A DNA stretch of 8,144 nucleotides, taken from assembly GCA_031550755.1 (NCBI GenBank), contig JAVBOJ010000025.1, positions 1 through 8,144 on the forward strand. The letters are read 5' to 3'. Of the stretch, positions 1 to 5,076 are shown piece by piece. The first letter of the stretch is position 1. Every line of letters starts with the position of its first letter. Source of the DNA: JAVBOJ01 sp031550755. Lineage in GTDB: Bacteria; Bacillota; Clostridia; Oscillospirales; UBA929. The notes beneath the pieces are model-generated. The model ran no database searches and was not told where the DNA came from. It saw only the letters and a program-made list of their open reading frames with translations. A program made the position numbers and the translations under genes.

Positions 1-50
1 AGGCGAATCGAGCCGTTTTTACGTAGGAAAAGTTTATCTCCGTCACCAAA

Positions 51-251
51 TCACGCCCGTCCTAAGAAAATTCGGTAAGATATCCGTAGGCGGCGCGCTT
101 CGTCCTCGAAGCGGGTGATCGTCTGATTCCGGTGACCGCCCAGCGTCCTGTCAAAAATCCCGCGAACAACAGCCGCGGTATCCTCGTCCACTATCCAGCG
201 TTTGGGGTTTAATGTAACCATCCTCTTTGTTTTGGCCTGCTTTGTCAACAC
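51..251 (-). pseudogene. Remnant of a large serine recombinase (recombinase-domain fragment)
   Basis: The minus-strand reading frame gives 66 residues. Residues 16-42, NPKRWIVDEDTAAVVRGIFD followed by RTLGGHR, match the start of the 'Recombinase' domain of large serine recombinases of the TnpX/SpoIVCA type, where the block W-x-V-D-E-x-A-x-V-V-R-x-I-F is typical. These enzymes are usually about 500 residues. The N-terminal resolvase domain with its catalytic serine and the C-terminal coiled-coil and zinc-finger parts are missing: nothing upstream (252-344) codes for them, and the frame ends after about 25 further unrelated residues. The first 15 residues do not fit the family, so the recognisable part is probably the true remnant and the methionine is incidental. 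It is most likely the scar of an integrated mobile element. The family call is fairly safe; loss of function is inferred from the missing domains. Confidence 0.6.
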
Positions 252-274
252 GCCCTTTTGGGCGGCCTCTTTTT
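251..274 (+). terminator. Weak terminator-like hairpin
   Basis: CGCCC, loop TTTT, GGGCG (251-264) forms a 5-bp perfect stem, and a T-rich run ending in TTTTT lies at 270-274. The stem is short and there is no obvious plus-strand gene to its left in the window, so it may be a leftover of the degraded element rather than a working terminator. Confidence 0.25.
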
Positions 275-309
275 GAGCATAAAATAAAAAGAAATTATCT
301 CAACCGGAA

Positions 310-338
310 TTGCTTTTAAGCTCACCCTATGGTAAACT
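310..338 (+). promoter_or_regulatory. Possible promoter for the sigma-factor operon
   Basis: TTGCTT (310-315) and TAAACT (333-338) are separated by 17 nt, a weak sigma-A-like pair. Transcription would start near 345. That would make the ATG at 345 almost leaderless and would favour the GTG at 399 as the real start. GGAATT at 306-311 also resembles the -35 of ECF-sigma promoters (GGAAC type), so autoregulation is possible but unproven. Confidence 0.3.
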
Positions 339-344
339 CCAGAC

Positions 345-917
345 ATGAAAAAAGAAAGATTGCTCACTTTTTGGCAGAAAAATGAGGTGGAGACAGAAGT
401 GAAAACGAAATTTAAAGTTTTTAATGCCTTGTTTGATGACGTGTATCGAACCTATTTCCCGGTTGTACATAGATACCTGCTGTTTCACACGCATTCCGCA
501 GAGCTGGCGCAGGAACTTGCGCAAGAGGTCTTTTTGGACTTCTGCCGCTCTCCGGATGTGGCCATTGCATCCGGGAAGCTGGAATCTTGGTTGATTCGCG
601 TTGCGCATAACAGACATATGGATTATCAGCTATCTCGCAAAAAAAAGAAAATGGACAGAATTGTTGTCTCGTTAGAAGATGAAGAAATTTCCTCTTATGT
701 GGAGACTCTTGTCTATGAGGATAGAGACGATTGGCTTTTTTTGCATAAAAGTCTTTCGGAAAAAGATACTGAAATTCTGCTTTTGTTTTACCGGGAAGGC
801 TACTCTACTAGGGAAATTGCTCAAAAAACAGGAATATCCGAAACATATTGCCGAAAAAGGTTGGAGCGCGCCCGAAAAAAAATAAAAAATATTTATCTGA
901 CAAGTGTCACAAATTGA
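345..917 (+). CDS. ECF-type RNA polymerase sigma factor
   Basis: This 190-residue sigma-70 family protein would direct RNA polymerase to a small set of promoters. Region 2 spans roughly residues 28-100: the DDVYRTYFPVVHRYLLF helix, then ELAQEVFLDFC, the usual core-binding 'A-x-(D/E)-(L/V)-x-Q-E-(V/T)-F' element, and LESWLIRVAHNRHMDYQL. Region 4 spans about 135-182, with LSEKDTEILLLFYREGYSTR followed by the helix-turn-helix EIAQKTGISETYCRKRLERA. No other domain is present. The ATG at 345 has no Shine-Dalgarno sequence; an in-frame GTG at 399 is preceded by GAGGTGGAG with 6-nt spacing and would give a more usual 172-residue protein, so the start is uncertain. The gene is clearly more AT-rich than its downstream partners. 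It lies 37 nt upstream of a membrane protein that is probably its anti-sigma partner. Confidence 0.88.
   Translation: MKKERLLTFWQKNEVETEVKTKFKVFNALFDDVYRTYFPVVHRYLLFHTHSAELAQELAQEVFLDFCRSPDVAIASGKLESWLIRVAHNRHMDYQLSRKKKKMDRIVVSLEDEEISSYVETLVYEDRDDWLFLHKSLSEKDTEILLLFYREGYSTREIAQKTGISETYCRKRLERARKKIKNIYLTSVTN
384..392 (+). promoter_or_regulatory. Ribosome binding site favouring a GTG start at 399
   Basis: GAGGTGGAG lies 6 nt upstream of an in-frame GTG inside the annotated sigma-factor gene. The upstream ATG at 345 has only CCAGAC before it. If used, this site removes 18 residues from the N terminus, all of them before the conserved region 2. Confidence 0.4.
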
Positions 918-954
918 CGCTTTTTACAGCCTACTATTATAGGAGGACTTTTTT

Positions 955-1821
955 ATGAAGAGAAAAGAAAAATTGAATCGAAAAGAGAGGGATGCCTATA
1001 CGGTAGACGCTTATGCGTATTTGCGCGAGATGGATACCCCGCTTCTGGAACAAATGTTGCGGCAGATTGAGGAGGTGCCCGGCGGGTTTGATCCCGCGCC
1101 GGTGGCCTACATACTGGACATCCTTCTGGAACGCGAAGGCGGCATGGATCCGGTGCAGGTGGAGCAGTCTCTGGCGCAATTCAAGGAGCGCTACGCCGTG
1201 CCCGCGCGTCGGATGGCCAGTCCGCGCCCGAAATTCAGATTTTCCCGGCTTTCGGTGGCGATGATCATCATCATTGCCCTGCTGGCCGGGGCTACAGCGG
1301 CCTATGGTTTTGGATTTGACTTCTTTGGCTTCCTCCTGCATCCCGGCCCGGATGTGACCACCGTAGGCGGGCATGTTGAAATCGTCTCCCGGTCGGAAGG
1401 CCATTCCAGTGATTCGGATGTGAGCATTGAGCCACCCGACACCGTGCGCTACGCCTCTATTTCCGAAGCGCTGACCGCCTTCGGAGCGGATCCCAGGCTG
1501 CCCGCCGTGATTCCGGAGCCCTTTGAATTGCAGTCTGTAGAGGTGACAACAATGGGCGACATGAGGAAGCTGGTCATTCATTACAGCGCGGGAGACAAGA
1601 CATTGGTTATCCTTGCCGACAAGGGGTTCTCTATCTATGCGTATGAAAACAACGATAAGGAGGGGCTTCCCTATGTCGTTGGCAAAACGGAACACTTCAT
1701 CATTTCCAACATGGAGCAGCAGGTTGCGATTTGGACGCAGGGCGATATTCTGCTTACCATGCATGGAGACGTCTCCCTGGAGGAAATGAAAGCCTTGATT
1801 GATTCAATGTATGGAGGTTAA
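955..1821 (+). CDS. Single-pass membrane protein with DUF4367-like domain, probable anti-sigma factor
   Basis: The protein has 288 residues. Residues 1-98 are charged and lie before the membrane segment (predicted cytoplasmic). Residues 99-120 (LSVAMIIIIALLAGATAAYG) form one membrane helix preceded by basic residues. The remainder is extracytoplasmic. Residues about 170-286 read as a DUF4367-type domain: a 'LPAVIPEPFELQSVEV' entry, a KLVIHYSAGDKTLVIL strand, a short loop, then VAIWTQGDILLTMHGDVSLE and a final helix. In Firmicutes this domain often sits in proteins encoded next to ECF sigma factors. Inferred role: the cytoplasmic part binds the sigma factor and the outer part senses an envelope signal. 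No zinc-finger anti-sigma motif (HxxxCxxC) is visible. The start is secure: AGGAGGA at 942-948, 6 nt upstream. The last codons carry the ribosome binding site of the next gene. Confidence 0.8.
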   Translation: MKRKEKLNRKERDAYTVDAYAYLREMDTPLLEQMLRQIEEVPGGFDPAPVAYILDILLEREGGMDPVQVEQSLAQFKERYAVPARRMASPRPKFRFSRLSVAMIIIIALLAGATAAYGFGFDFFGFLLHPGPDVTTVGGHVEIVSRSEGHSSDSDVSIEPPDTVRYASISEALTAFGADPRLPAVIPEPFELQSVEVTTMGDMRKLVIHYSAGDKTLVILADKGFSIYAYENNDKEGLPYVVGKTEHFIISNMEQQVAIWTQGDILLTMHGDVSLEEMKALIDSMYGG

Positions 1822-1824
1822 TGC

Positions 1825-2250
1825 ATGACTAAAAAAACCGTTCGAATCACGGCCCTGCTGCTGGCGCTCGTGTTGCTGGCCGCGCCCGTCACCGCCTCGG
1901 CCGCCGGTGTCCAAGCAAGTAATTATTTTTCGAGATACGGCGCCCAGCTGAGCAGCGGCGGAAGCAACAAGCTAACTTGCTACGTAACTATCGATGCCAC
2001 GCGCAGCATGTCCCTGCTCGGCTGGACGTCTGTCGAGCTGCAGCAGAAGCAGACAGGCGGAAGCTATGTGGGCATCCTGTGGAGTTATGACTACTATAGA
2101 TACAACACGATCAACTTTACAGGCTCGGTTTCTTTTTCCAACCTGACCAAGGGCGCGACCTACCGATGCCTCATCTCCGCCCGCGCGGAGGACAGCACCG
2201 GCGGGTATAGTACCGTGGCATTTTACTCCAATGAATTCATTTGCACCTAA
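1825..2250 (+). CDS. Small secreted beta-rich protein
   Basis: This 141-residue protein has a clear signal peptide: basic MTKKTVR, a hydrophobic stretch at 8-22, and an ASA|A cleavage site near residue 26. The mature part (about 115 residues) is rich in Ser, Thr, Tyr and Gly and shows alternating beta-strand-like segments, including TSVELQQKQTGG, INFTGSVSFSNLTKGATYRC and a final ISARAEDSTGGYSTVAFYSN. This resembles small Ig or fibronectin-like secreted proteins common in Clostridia, but I cannot name the family with certainty. Cysteines are at 52, 115 and 140, so one disulphide is possible. The gene begins 3 nt after the DUF4367 gene; its ribosome binding site GGAGG (1813-1817) lies within that gene, so translation is probably coupled. 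It is probably an output or signal of the sigma system. There is no sortase motif or anchor, so release from the cell is expected. Confidence 0.75.
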   Translation: MTKKTVRITALLLALVLLAAPVTASAAGVQASNYFSRYGAQLSSGGSNKLTCYVTIDATRSMSLLGWTSVELQQKQTGGSYVGILWSYDYYRYNTINFTGSVSFSNLTKGATYRCLISARAEDSTGGYSTVAFYSNEFICT

Positions 2251-2277
2251 AATCTAAACAGAAAGAAGAGTTATACT

Positions 2278-2556
2278 ATGTCATGCAGCCAATGCCTGCG
2301 GAAATGCGTATTCACCTTTGAAAGCGGAAGCATCTTTGAGGTGCATTACCGCATGACATACAGCATGGAAACCGGGAACTACGGTGTGGAGCTCACGAAG
2401 TATGAAAATGACAAGGAAACCGAGTGCGTGCGGCTGATGGAGCTGTCTCCCGATCTCCCGCGCGTGGATGAGTTTTTGATCAAGCTCTTCCGGCACAGCG
2501 CGACGCCGGCCTCCCTGTCTGACCTCTTGGAGAACAACGTGCTTACTCTTTGTTAA
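2278..2556 (+). CDS. Small hypothetical protein, possibly DUF6514-like
   Basis: This is a 92-residue soluble protein with no signal peptide or membrane helix. Cysteines cluster at the N terminus (C3, C6, C10), giving one CxxC pair. The middle is a strand-rich segment (VHYRMTYSMETGNYGVELTK) and the end is helical: LPRVDEFLIKLFRHSATPAS then LSDLLENNVL. The pattern of a short beta region describing 'YGVEL' followed by 'V-x-x-F-x-x-x-L-x-x-x-x-x-x-P-x-x-L-x-D-x-x-E' recalls small clostridial proteins grouped as DUF6514, but this is recognition by eye. It lies 27 nt behind the secreted protein and ahead of a hairpin, so it is probably the last gene of the operon. The ribosome binding site is weak (AGAAAGAAGAG, about 9 nt upstream). 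Function is unknown. Confidence 0.6.
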   Translation: MSCSQCLRKCVFTFESGSIFEVHYRMTYSMETGNYGVELTKYENDKETECVRLMELSPDLPRVDEFLIKLFRHSATPASLSDLLENNVLTLC

Positions 2557-2567
2557 CCATCTGTTGA

Positions 2568-2589
2568 GGCCGCCGGAACCCCGGCGGCC
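2568..2589 (+). terminator. Rho-independent terminator-like hairpin after the sigma-factor operon
   Basis: GGCCGCCGG, loop AACC, CCGGCGGCC is a perfect 9-bp GC-rich stem 11 nt after the stop codon of the last gene. The following bases are TTCTGTTGT, a poor T-tract, so efficiency is uncertain. Confidence 0.6.
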
Positions 2590-2677
2590 TTCTGTTGTCA
2601 AAACCCGGTGGTATTTCTCGTTTTTTCGCATAAGGTTTTCGTCCGGTGTGCTTCCAATGCGCAGGGGGTTCCCCGAT

Positions 2678-2719
2678 AAAGGAATGCTCCACCTTTTTCA
2701 AAAGGTGGAGCATTCCTTT
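2678..2719 (-). terminator. Perfect 20-bp hairpin, terminator between converging operons
   Basis: The arms at 2678-2697 and 2700-2719 are perfectly complementary over 20 bp with only TC between them, and the stem is AT-capped at both ends with a GGTGGAGC-type core. The stop codon of the minus-strand membrane protein (2718-2720) overlaps the stem. On the plus strand the stem is followed by ATTTTAC and on the minus strand by ATCGG, so it could stop transcription from both sides, with the better T-run on the plus side. Confidence 0.7.
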
Positions 2720-3251
2720 ATTTTACTAGCTTTTTCAGCTTCGGCCAGACCAGCAGCGCCAGCACGGCGCCCAGCACCGCCGTAACAAGCTGCGGCCATG
2801 AGAACAGCAGCAGCAGGTTTTTGGCCTCCGGGATAAACAGCGGCGCGACCACCAGCGCCAGCAGGCCGTACTGTGCCAAGAACTTCAGCGAAGCGCCGCA
2901 AAATACCGCGAACGGTTTTTGGCTCCGCAGCAGATAGCAGACCGTCACCAGCGACAGATTGCCCGCGATGATGACGATGAGCATAAACGGGTTTTTCTGA
3001 AACCCCTGCAAAAAGGCGATGACCGGCGCCAGCGCCGAAATCGCCGCGCCGCACCAGAATCCCACTGTCCAGACCGACACGATCAGGGTCAGGTTGACCA
3101 GCGTGCCGACGACCAGCACCGACAGGTCAAACGGCGGAACGATCGGCACCGTGGCCAAAAACGGAAAAATCACCCGCAGCGATTGAAACAGAACGCACAG
3201 AGCCAGCATCAGGCCGGAATAGGCAATGTACCGCGCTTTGCTTTTCATCAT
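2718..3251 (-). CDS. ECF-transporter S-component-like integral membrane protein
   Basis: This very hydrophobic 177-residue protein has about five or six membrane helices, the first near residues 8-28 (YIAYSGLMLALCVLFQSL) and the last near 153-168, followed by a basic tail (KLKKLVK). Size, helix number and the 'A-x-x-A-L-x-x-A-L' opening fit the substrate-binding S component of energy-coupling-factor vitamin or metal transporters. The shared A/T ATPase module is not in the window, as is usual when it is encoded elsewhere. The ATG overlaps the TGA of the upstream regulator gene by 4 nt (ATGA), so the two are translated together. The substrate cannot be read from the sequence; the partner suggests a link to iron-sulfur or hydrogenase metabolism, which is inference only. 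Alternative: an unrelated small membrane protein of similar size. Confidence 0.68.
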   Translation of the reverse strand: MMKSKARYIAYSGLMLALCVLFQSLRVIFPFLATVPIVPPFDLSVLVVGTLVNLTLIVSVWTVGFWCGAAISALAPVIAFLQGFQKNPFMLIVIIAGNLSLVTVCYLLRSQKPFAVFCGASLKFLAQYGLLALVVAPLFIPEAKNLLLLFSWPQLVTAVLGAVLALLVWPKLKKLVK

Positions 3252-3511
3252 AAATCCTCTCCTATTTCCAATTTGGCGACCGCCGTTTTGACCGATACGC
3301 CGGGCAGCTTGCCCAACTTGCCCGTCAGGGCGTTGATTTCGTCGAGCGAGCCCACCACCGTCAGCGAAATGAGCGCCAGCCGCCCGCCGGCAAACGGGAT
3401 ACCCATCCGCCCGCGCAGCAGGGTATGCACCTCCGAGACGATTTGATTGAATTCCCGTTGCACCGACGGCGGATCATCCAAAATCGCGCTGATGACTGCG
3501 GCTCTTGCCAT
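3248..3511 (-). CDS. TM1266-family putative regulator of the iron-only hydrogenase system
   Basis: The protein has 87 residues. The opening MARAAVISAILDDPPSVQRE, the middle GRMGIPF and the end LALISLTVVGSLDEINALTG plus KLGKLPGVSVKT match the TM1266 family, a small ACT-like ferredoxin-fold protein often encoded near [FeFe]-hydrogenase maturation genes and annotated as 'iron-only hydrogenase system putative regulator'. Its biochemical role is unproven. There is no DNA-binding N-terminal domain, so it may act on another protein or bind a ligand through the ACT-like fold. The start at 3511 is chosen because GAGGTGG lies 6 nt upstream and the family begins at MAR; the longer open frame reaching 3673 runs through the terminator and leader and is not coding. 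No hydrogenase gene is in the window. Confidence 0.85.
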   Translation of the reverse strand: MARAAVISAILDDPPSVQREFNQIVSEVHTLLRGRMGIPFAGGRLALISLTVVGSLDEINALTGKLGKLPGVSVKTAVAKLEIGEDL

Positions 3512-3681
3512 GAAACCCACCTCACAAAACAAAAAAAGTGTGTCCGAGAGGACACACCGCAATACGGCAAAACAAAGGGGAGCTCCCCCTGTCGGCTGCC
3601 GCCTTGCCGGAAAGAATCCTCTCACCGGGAAGGGATACGCCAAATCACGCCGAAGCCCGCAAGGTCGCCTCACGGGTCTTC
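3512..3681 (-). ncRNA. Structured 5' leader, candidate riboswitch or attenuator
   Basis: The minus-strand transcript from about 3681 would carry about 170 nt of leader. In order it can form: a 9-bp hairpin (3656-3676, CCCGTGAGG / CCTTGCGGG with G-U pairs, loop CGA); a long-range helix TCGGC/GCCGA (3649-3653 with 3592-3596) enclosing a 9-bp helix with one C-C mismatch (3625-3633 with 3602-3610); a GGGG-AGCT-CCCC hairpin (3577-3588) followed by a T-rich stretch; and a strong terminator (3531-3557). A ribosome binding site follows. I compared it by memory with TPP, FMN, SAM, cobalamin, lysine, glycine, THF, ZTP, guanidine, c-di-GMP and T-box signatures and none fits. The structure is seen; regulation is inferred. 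Confidence 0.55.
3531..3557 (-). terminator. Intrinsic terminator in the leader of the TM1266 operon
   Basis: On the minus strand GTGTGTCC, loop TCTC, GGACACAC is followed at once by seven Ts and then GTTTTG. The 8-bp perfect stem and T-tract are a canonical intrinsic terminator. It sits 19 nt before the start codon and downstream of the promoter, so it must be bypassed for expression, which is the hallmark of transcription attenuation. Confidence 0.85.
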
Positions 3682-3687
3682 ACTGAC

Positions 3688-3716
3688 AGTATACAAGATC
3701 GTTAATCTTTTGTCAA
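3688..3716 (-). promoter_or_regulatory. Near-consensus promoter of the TM1266 operon
   Basis: On the minus strand TTGACA (3711-3716) is separated by 17 nt from TATACT (3688-3693). This matches the sigma-A consensus at 11 of 12 positions. Transcription should start near 3681, giving the long leader described above. Confidence 0.85.
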
Positions 3717-3751
3717 GCACCGGCCAACATTTTTCCTCCGCAATCCATATC

Positions 3752-3780
3752 TTGAAACGGAAGGTAAAATTTGATATACT
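3752..3780 (+). promoter_or_regulatory. Strong promoter of the SPFH/zinc-ribbon operon
   Basis: TTGAAA (3752-3757), 17 nt, then TATACT (3775-3780), with an extended -10 TG at 3772-3773. It is divergent from the TM1266 promoter, with 35 nt between the two -35 boxes, so a shared regulator could act on both. Confidence 0.8.
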
Positions 3781-3790
3781 TTGATATACT
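3771..3790 (+). repeat. Tandem 10-bp repeat duplicating the extended -10 element
   Basis: TTGATATACT occurs twice in direct succession (3771-3780 and 3781-3790). Each copy holds TGA-TATACT, an extended -10 box. Only the first copy is spaced 17 nt from a -35 hexamer; the second could act as a minor start or be a slippage duplication. Confidence 0.8.
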
Positions 3791-3814
3791 ATTGAGAAAA
3801 GGGAGGTTTTGTAC

Positions 3815-5068
3815 ATGGGTATCATCAAAGCGACGCTCGGTGCCATCGGAGGCTCCTTGGCCGACCAATGGCTGGAGGTATTTGAGGCCGACAATATGAC
3901 CGACACCACGGTCATGACGCGCGGCGTCTCGGCCCGCCGGGACGACAAACGCAGCTCCAACACCAAGGGCTCGGCCGATACCGTCTCCAACGGCTCGGTG
4001 ATTCAGGTGTACGACAACCAGTTCATGATCCTCACCGACGGCGGCCGCGTCGTGGACTATACCGCCGAGCCCGGATACTACAAGGTCAGCAATTCCAGCC
4101 TGCCGTCGCTGTTCAACGGCCAGTTCGGCGACACCCTCAGGGAGACCTTCGGCCGTATCAAATTCGGCGGTGTGCCCTCGGGCACACAGAAGGTGTACTT
4201 CATCAACCTCAAGGAGATCAAGGGCATCAAGTTCGGCACCCCCAACGCCCTCAATTATTTCGACAATTTTTACAACGCCGAGCTGTATCTGCGCACCTTT
4301 GGCACCTACTCCATCAAGATCGTCGATCCGCTGAAGTTCTACGCCGAGGTGCTGTCCTATACCGCCAAAACCGTGGACATAAACGACATCAACGAGCAGT
4401 ATCTGTCGGAGTTTTTGTCGGCGCTGCAATCGGCGATGAATCAAATGTCGGTGGACGGCATACGTATTTCCCATGTGGCCGCCAAGAGCATGGAGCTCTC
4501 CAAATACATGGCCGATGTGCTGGACGACGGCTGGAAAGACATGCGCGGCATGGAAGTCCGGTCGGTCGGCATCGCCAGCATCTCCTACGACGACGAATCC
4601 AAAAAGCTCATCGCCACCCGCTCCGAGGGCGCGATGCTGGGCGATGCCAACATCCGCGAGGGCTTCGTGCAGGGCAAGGTGGCGCGCGGGCTGGAGGCGG
4701 CCGGTTCCAACGCCGGCGGCGCGATGCAGGGCTTTATGGGCGTCGGCATGGGGCTGAACGCCGCCGGCCTCGGCTCTTTTTCCGAGACCAACCGCGCCCA
4801 GATGCAACAGCAGCAGGCCGCCCAACAGGCCGTGCTGTGGACCTGCGCCTGCGGTGCGAAAAACGAGGGCAAATTCTGTGAAGCCTGCGGCAAACCCCAG
4901 AGCGGCGGCGCGTGGCGCTGCGCCTGCGGCGCGCAAAACGCCGGCAACTTCTGCAAGGACTGCGGTGCGCCCCGCCCCAAGGCCGTCTCTTGCGCCAAAT
5001 GCGGACATACGCCGACCGGGCCGGCACCGAAATTCTGCCCCGACTGCGGCGCGCCGTTTGAGGCATAA
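3815..5068 (+). CDS. SPFH-domain protein with three C-terminal zinc ribbons (YdjI-like)
   Basis: This 417-residue protein resembles the YdjI / COG4260 family, historically mislabelled 'virion core protein'. Residues about 15-260 form an SPFH (band 7/stomatin-like) domain, with DQWLEVFEADNM near the start and VKIVDP-type strands followed by a long helical part. A Gly/Ala-rich linker and a glutamine-rich stretch (MQQQQAAQQA) follow. From residue 344 come three CxCG or CxxC...CxxCG zinc ribbons: CACGAKNEGKFCEACG, CACGAQNAGNFCKDCG, and CAKCG...CPDCG. There is no signal peptide, so it should be a cytoplasmic scaffold that attaches to the membrane or to membrane partners. The ATG at 3815 is chosen because GGGAGG (3801-3806) is 8 nt upstream; the in-frame TTG at 3809 is too close to that site. 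It is the first gene of a three-gene set shared with B. subtilis. Confidence 0.87.
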   Translation: MGIIKATLGAIGGSLADQWLEVFEADNMTDTTVMTRGVSARRDDKRSSNTKGSADTVSNGSVIQVYDNQFMILTDGGRVVDYTAEPGYYKVSNSSLPSLFNGQFGDTLRETFGRIKFGGVPSGTQKVYFINLKEIKGIKFGTPNALNYFDNFYNAELYLRTFGTYSIKIVDPLKFYAEVLSYTAKTVDINDINEQYLSEFLSALQSAMNQMSVDGIRISHVAAKSMELSKYMADVLDDGWKDMRGMEVRSVGIASISYDDESKKLIATRSEGAMLGDANIREGFVQGKVARGLEAAGSNAGGAMQGFMGVGMGLNAAGLGSFSETNRAQMQQQQAAQQAVLWTCACGAKNEGKFCEACGKPQSGGAWRCACGAQNAGNFCKDCGAPRPKAVSCAKCGHTPTGPAPKFCPDCGAPFEA

Positions 5069-5076
5069 AAACCTAA

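Noticed and set aside
914..940. TTGACG ... TATTAT as a separate promoter for the DUF4367 gene
   Set aside because: The spacing is only 15 nt and the start site would fall inside the ribosome binding site (942-948), so co-transcription with the sigma gene is more likely.
937..1764. Long minus-strand frame opposite the DUF4367 gene
   Set aside because: It lies opposite a well-supported gene with a signal for translation, and its protein is a His/Gly/Arg-rich shadow with no recognisable motif.
3512..3673. N-terminal extension of the TM1266 protein to 3673
   Set aside because: The extension crosses the terminator and ribosome binding site, has no family similarity, and the family start MAR at 3511 has a good ribosome binding site.
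3538..3676. Leader of the TM1266 operon as a T-box or TPP riboswitch
   Set aside because: The T-box GGTGGNACCGCG block and the TPP CTGAGA / ACCTGATC blocks are absent.
3713..5008. 431-residue minus-strand frame opposite the SPFH gene
   Set aside because: It is an antisense shadow caused by high GC at third positions; it is low in complexity and crosses two promoters.
4844..5062. The zinc-ribbon repeats as a DNA-level tandem repeat
   Set aside because: The similarity is at the protein level (CxCGAxNxGxFCxxCG) and the DNA copies have diverged; they are ordinary repeated domains.
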